From NCBI RefSeq assembly GCF_029522115.1, contig NZ_JAKWFK010000009.1, positions 1-64,000 of the forward strand: DNA of 64,000 nt, in the 5' to 3' direction. The position numbers were made by a program, and so were the translations under genes. How positions within the stretch are numbered: position 1 is the stretch's first letter; the number at the start of each line of letters is the position of its first letter. Below are positions 60,396 to 64,000 of the stretch, one piece after another. The notes under the pieces are model-generated. The model did no database searches, was not told the origin of the DNA, and worked only from the letters and a program-made list of their open reading frames with translations. The stretch comes from Trinickia sp. Y13 (GTDB lineage Bacteria; Pseudomonadota; Gammaproteobacteria; Burkholderiales; Burkholderiaceae).

Positions 60396-61721
60396 CTATT
60401 TATTGACGAGCCGCGCCGGCACGCTGAGCGCCAGTATCGCGCCGAGCACCATGAACGCGGCGAGCATGTACATGCCCGAATCGTTTGCGCCCGTGACCTG
60501 TTTGAGCCAGCCCACGGCGTAAGGGCTCAAGAACCCCGCGAGATTGCCGATCGAATTGACCATGGCGATGCCGGCGGCTGCGCCGGCGCCGGCGAGGAAC
60601 GCCGTCGGCAAGCTCCAGAACAAGGGCAGCGAGGTGATGATGCCGGCAGTGGCGAGCGTGAGCGCCGCCATGGCAAGCGCCGTGTCGTGCGCCCAGGTGA
60701 CGGAGAGCACGAGCCCGAGTGCGCCCGCCAGACCCGGCAGCGCGACGTGCCAGCGGCGCTCGCGACGTTTGTCCGCGCTGCGCGCGACGAGCACCATGGC
60801 GACGACAGCGACGGCGAACGGAATCGCCGACAGCAAGCCGATCGAGAACGCATCCTTCACGCCCGTCGCTTTAATGATCGTCGGCAACCAAAAGCTCACG
60901 CCGTACAGCCCCATCACGAACGACAGATAGATGAAGCTCATGAGCCAGACGCGGCCGCTCGCGAGCACGGCCAGCAGTGGCAATTCTTCCTTGCCTGCGT
61001 CTTCGGCGCCGATGTTGCGCGCCAGCAATTGCTTTTCTTCGGTGCTGAGCCACTTCGCATTGTCGATGCGATCGTCGAGCATGAAGAAGACGGCGATGCC
61101 CGCGATCACCGAAGGCAGCCCTTCGAGCAGAAAGAGCCATTGCCAGCCTTGCCAGCCGTGGGTGCCGTCGAACGTTTTGAGGATATAGCCGGAGACGGGG
61201 CCGCCGACCACGCCCGAGAGTGCGACGGCCGTCATGAACCACGTCGTCATGCGTCCGCGTCGATGCGCGGGATACCAATAGGTCAGATACAGGATGATGC
61301 CTGGGAAGAAGCCCGCCTCGGCGAGGCCCAGCAGAAAGCGCATCGCGTAGAACATGGTCGGCGTCGTCACGAACATCGTCAGCGCGGAAATGACGCCCCA
61401 TGAAACCATGATGCGCGCGATCCATAGCCGCGCGCCGACGCGATGCAGAATCAAGTTGCTAGGAATTTCGAACAGAAAGTAGCCGAGAAAGAAGATGCCG
61501 GCGCCCAGGCCGTACACGGCATCGCTCAGATGCAGGGCGGACGCCATCTGCAACTTGGCGAAGCCAACGTTGACGCGGTCCAAATAGGCGACGAGATAGC
61601 AGACGAGCAAGAGCGGCAGAAGCCGCCACGACACCTTGCGGTAGGTGGCTTCTTCGAAGGTCGACGCAGGCGCGCCGGCGCCAGGGATGGCGACGGGGTC
61701 GAGGGGGTTGGGGCTGGCCAT
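60396..61721 (-). CDS. MFS transporter, anion:cation symporter (ACS) type
   Basis: A 441-residue major facilitator with twelve membrane segments. The N-terminal RKVSWRLLPLLLVCYLVAYLDRVNVGFAKLQM region, with the DRVN motif, and MRFLLGLAEAGFFPGIILYLTYWYPAHRRGRMT-type loop are characteristic of the ACS family that imports organic anions such as tartrate, phthalate, hydroxyphenylacetate or galactonate. The exact substrate cannot be told. It lies 61 bases downstream of an SDR and an aldehyde dehydrogenase on the same strand, so it probably imports the compound they oxidise. Confidence 0.9.
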   Translation of the reverse strand: MASPNPLDPVAIPGAGAPASTFEEATYRKVSWRLLPLLLVCYLVAYLDRVNVGFAKLQMASALHLSDAVYGLGAGIFFLGYFLFEIPSNLILHRVGARLWIARIMVSWGVISALTMFVTTPTMFYAMRFLLGLAEAGFFPGIILYLTYWYPAHRRGRMTTWFMTAVALSGVVGGPVSGYILKTFDGTHGWQGWQWLFLLEGLPSVIAGIAVFFMLDDRIDNAKWLSTEEKQLLARNIGAEDAGKEELPLLAVLASGRVWLMSFIYLSFVMGLYGVSFWLPTIIKATGVKDAFSIGLLSAIPFAVAVVAMVLVARSADKRRERRWHVALPGLAGALGLVLSVTWAHDTALAMAALTLATAGIITSLPLFWSLPTAFLAGAGAAAGIAMVNSIGNLAGFLSPYAVGWLKQVTGANDSGMYMLAAFMVLGAILALSVPARLVNK

Positions 61722-61782
61722 ACGGTCTGTCTCCTCTTCGTTATGTGAATGCGATCGTGAGGTGAAACTGGCGGCAAAGCTA

Positions 61783-62541
61783 TCAGACGCAGCGGCCGCC
61801 GTCGACTTCGAGGCTCACGCCGGTGATGAAGGCGGCGTCGTCGGATGCGAGATAGAGCGCGGCGTTGGCCACGTCCTGCGGCGTCGAGAAACGGCCGAGC
61901 GGGATGCCGGCCAAGAAGCGTTGACGGTTCTCCGGGGTGTCTTCGCAGCCCATGAACTCGGTGAGCAGTCCGGTTTCGCCGATGACCGGGTTCACGCAAT
62001 TCACGCGAATGCGATCGGGGCCCAGTTCGGCGGCGAGCGCTTTGCTCGCGACGATGACGGCGCCCTTGCTGCCGTTGTACCAAACGAGCCCCGGGCGCGG
62101 ACGCACGGCCGCCGTCGAAGCGATATTGACGAAGGCGCCTGCCTTTTGCTCGCGAAAGTACGGCACGAAGGCCTGCACGCTCCAATAGAGGCTCTTCACG
62201 TTGACCGCGTAGACGCGATCGAATTCGGCTTCCGTCACTTCCAGCACGGGCTTGTTTCGATGCGTCGTGCCGGCGTTGTTGACGACGATTTGCACGCTGC
62301 CGAAGTCCTCGAGCGCCGCTTCGCGCAAGGCGTGCCAATCGTCGATCTTGGTCACGTCGCCGGCGACGAAGATCGCGCGGCCACCGGCCAGCGCGATCTC
62401 GCTGGCCACGCGCCCGGCGGCCGCGCCGTTCAAATCGTTGACGACGACATTGGCGCCTTCGCGCGCGAACGTCTTCGCGATTCCCTCGCCGAAACCGGAG
62501 CCTGCGCCGGTGACGACGGCCGTCTTGCCTTGCAATCGCAT
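61783..62541 (-). CDS. Short-chain dehydrogenase/reductase (SDR)
   Basis: A 252-residue classical SDR. The cofactor motif TGAGSGFGEGIA is at about residues 12-23, NNAGT near 90, the catalytic serine in VNIASTAAV, and Y-x-x-x-K in WYNGSKG. The C-terminal ITGVSLEVDGGRCV is typical. NAD is more likely than NADP because an acidic residue (VVNDLNG) ends the second strand, an inference from family rules. It oxidises or reduces an alcohol or ketone, presumably in the same pathway as the aldehyde dehydrogenase upstream. Confidence 0.9.
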   Translation of the reverse strand: MRLQGKTAVVTGAGSGFGEGIAKTFAREGANVVVNDLNGAAAGRVASEIALAGGRAIFVAGDVTKIDDWHALREAALEDFGSVQIVVNNAGTTHRNKPVLEVTEAEFDRVYAVNVKSLYWSVQAFVPYFREQKAGAFVNIASTAAVRPRPGLVWYNGSKGAVIVASKALAAELGPDRIRVNCVNPVIGETGLLTEFMGCEDTPENRQRFLAGIPLGRFSTPQDVANAALYLASDDAAFITGVSLEVDGGRCV

Positions 62542-62636
62542 GATGTCTTCCTCCTGGCCTCGTGGGCGTCGTTTTGGTGTGATGCCGCTGCAACGCTAGA
62601 GAAACGCTGCGGCGCGGCGTTCGTGCTCGATGGACC

Positions 62637-62690
62637 GTGTGCGTGTGCGTCTGCGTCTGCGTGTGCGTCTGCGTGTGCGTGTGCGTGGGC
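62637..62690. repeat. Hexamer tandem repeat (GTGTGC/GTCTGC)n
   Basis: Eight consecutive hexamers alternating GTGTGC and GTCTGC plus a ninth degenerate copy (GTGGGC), in the 169-base gap between the aldehyde dehydrogenase stop and the SDR start. It is the only clear simple repeat seen in the window and may vary in copy number by slippage. Confidence 0.85.
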
Positions 62691-62710
62691 GACGCGTGCC
62701 TACTACTGTC

Positions 62711-64000
62711 CTATCCGTGACGAATCGCGATCGTCTTGAGCGTGGTGAAACCGTAAAGCGCTTCGAAGCCTTTCTCGCGTCCGTGTCCCGATTGGCCCGT
62801 GCCGCCGAACGGCAGTTCGACCCCGCCGCCTGCGCCGTAGTTGTTCACGAAGATCTGTCCCGCGCGCAGACGCCGCGCGAGGCGCAGCTGACGCGCGCCG
62901 TCGCGGGTCCAGACGCCCGCGACGAGCCCGTAGCGCGTGCCGTTCGCGAGCGCCAACGCTTGCGCTTCGTCATCGAAGGGCGTGGCCGCGAGCACAGGCC
63001 CGAAGATTTCTTCTTGGGCGATGCGGTGCTCGGCCGGGACGTCGACGAAGAGGGCCGGCGCTTGATAGAAGCCGCCGCGTGGCGCATCGGGGACGATCTG
63101 GCCTTGAGCCGCGAGCCGGATCCCGTCGCGTCGAGCGTTGTCGACGTATTGAGCGACACGGCCATGCTGCTTGGCGTTGATGAGGGGACCGCAGTCGAGA
63201 TCGAGCTCGCTCGGGCCTACGCGCAAGGCGTCGAACGCCGCTCGGAGGCGCTCGACGAGCGGCGTATAGATCGCGCGCTCGATCAGTACGCGGCTGCCCG
63301 CGGAACAGGTTTGTCCGGCGTTCTGCACGATGGCCGCCATCAGCATGGGCAACGCAGCGTCGAGATCCGCATCGGCGAAGACGATCTGCGGCGATTTGCC
63401 GCCGAGCTCGAGGGTGACCGGCGCGTGGTGCTCGGCGGCCAATTGCGTGACGAGCGTGCCCACGCTGGGCGAGCCCGTGAACGAAATGTGGTCGACGCCC
63501 GGATGCCGCGCGAGCGCGGCGCCCGCTTCGGCGCCATAGCCCGTGACAATGTTGAGCGCACCGGCGGGTAGACCCGCCTCGGCCCCCAGAGAGGCCACGT
63601 GTAACAGCGATAAGCAGGCATCCTCGGAGGGCTTGACGACGCAGGCGTTGCCCGCGGCGAGCGCTGCGCCGACGCTGCGCCCGAAGATTTGCATCGGATA
63701 GTTCCAGGGCACGATATGCCCCGTGACGCCGTGCGGCTCGCGCACGGTCATGACCGTGTAGCCGGCTTGATAGGGGAGCGTCTCGCCGTGGAGCTTGTCG
63801 CACGCGCCGGCGTAGAACTCGAAGTAGCGCGCGAGCGCGGCGGCGTCGGCGCGCGCTTCGCGCAGCGGCTTGCCGGTGTCGCGGGCTTCGAGACGCGCGA
63901 GTTCCTCGCCGCGGGCTGCTATCAGCATCGAGAGCCGAAAGAGGATGCGGCCGCGTTCGGCGGCGCTCGTGTGTCCCCACGGACCCTCGTAGGTTGCCCG
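62711..64000 (-). CDS. Aldehyde dehydrogenase family protein, N-terminus beyond window
   Basis: The reading frame runs to the window end, so the first residues are missing; 430 residues or so are visible (the normal length is about 480-500). Hallmarks are PWNYPMQIFGRSVGAALAAGNACVVKPSE, the NAD-binding FTGSPSVGT, the catalytic glutamate in LELGGKSPQ and the catalytic cysteine in NAGQTCSAGSR, and EEIFGPVL. It oxidises an aldehyde to an acid with NAD(P). The genes upstream are out of view, but downstream SDR and MFS genes on the same strand suggest a small catabolic operon. Confidence 0.93.
   Translation of the reverse strand, partial: RATYEGPWGHTSAAERGRILFRLSMLIAARGEELARLEARDTGKPLREARADAAALARYFEFYAGACDKLHGETLPYQAGYTVMTVREPHGVTGHIVPWNYPMQIFGRSVGAALAAGNACVVKPSEDACLSLLHVASLGAEAGLPAGALNIVTGYGAEAGAALARHPGVDHISFTGSPSVGTLVTQLAAEHHAPVTLELGGKSPQIVFADADLDAALPMLMAAIVQNAGQTCSAGSRVLIERAIYTPLVERLRAAFDALRVGPSELDLDCGPLINAKQHGRVAQYVDNARRDGIRLAAQGQIVPDAPRGGFYQAPALFVDVPAEHRIAQEEIFGPVLAATPFDDEAQALALANGTRYGLVAGVWTRDGARQLRLARRLRAGQIFVNNYGAGGGVELPFGGTGQSGHGREKGFEALYGFTTLKTIAIRHG

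Overview
The window is a GC-rich, densely packed stretch of chromosome, almost certainly from a member of the Burkholderiaceae (Burkholderia/Paraburkholderia/Trinickia type). The evidence is gene content and order: lptF-lptG divergent from pepA-holC with a DUF2486 gene, ilvD divergent from a LysR gene, zapB-zapA-6S RNA-EVE, scpA-panC-panD with a DUF3460 gene, tamA-tamB next to metG, ppc divergent from hemC-hemDX-hemY, and the long in-frame hemD/hemX reading frame. I see no tRNA, rRNA, CRISPR array, prophage or insertion sequence. The region reads as core genome with a few accessory modules.

Layout. 1-1.6 kb: end of cysN, siroheme methyltransferase (cobA/sumT) and a small CbiX/SirB chelatase. 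1.6-6.5 kb: LPS export permeases lptG/lptF divergent from pepA-holC-DUF2486. 6.6-11.2 kb: ilvD, its divergent LysR regulator, lgt and a periplasmic SIMPL protein. 11.3-12.7 kb: EVE protein, 6S RNA, zapA and a zapB-like gene. 12.85-21.9 kb: a cobalamin uptake and late-assembly cluster headed by a B12 riboswitch: btuB, btuC, btuD, cobT, cobS, cobC on plus; cobU and btuF on minus. 22-25.2 kb: orphan ParA, panD, panC, scpA, DUF3460. 25.4-31.5 kb: TamA/TamB. 31.5-37.8 kb: metG, an OmpA lipoprotein, apbC/mrp, a degenerate Cu/Zn-SOD-like lipoprotein and dcd. 37.9-42.6 kb: a large PLP amino acid decarboxylase, an LprI-like protein and argH. 42.7-46.2 kb: an ECF sigma/anti-sigma pair, then an XRE/MmyB regulator divergent from a SAM methyltransferase. 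46.3-52.4 kb: a three-gene phosphorelay (REC-EAL, pseudo-receiver plus REC, and a 1250-residue hybrid kinase). 52.6-60.2 kb: ppc divergent from hemC-hemDX-hemY. 60.4-64 kb: MFS transporter, SDR and an aldehyde dehydrogenase cut by the window end.

How it works together. SUMT supplies precorrin-2 to siroheme in the sulfate assimilation context. The B12 cluster lacks corrin-ring genes here, so it looks like import plus nucleotide-loop assembly, with the riboswitch closing the loop on btuB. TamA/B, LptF/G, Lgt and the OmpA and SOD-like lipoproteins serve the envelope. The phosphorelay has the parts of a Roc/Sad-type system, but its EAL domain has lost several active-site residues.

I did not find a convincing undescribed multi-gene system. 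The most useful leads are the inactive-looking SOD lipoprotein, the degenerate EAL and pseudo-receiver proteins, the palindrome over the methyltransferase promoter, the two dyads upstream of lysR, a structured region 3' of the OmpA gene, and the repeated occurrence of GC-rich dyads without U-tracts in seven of the nine convergent gene gaps.
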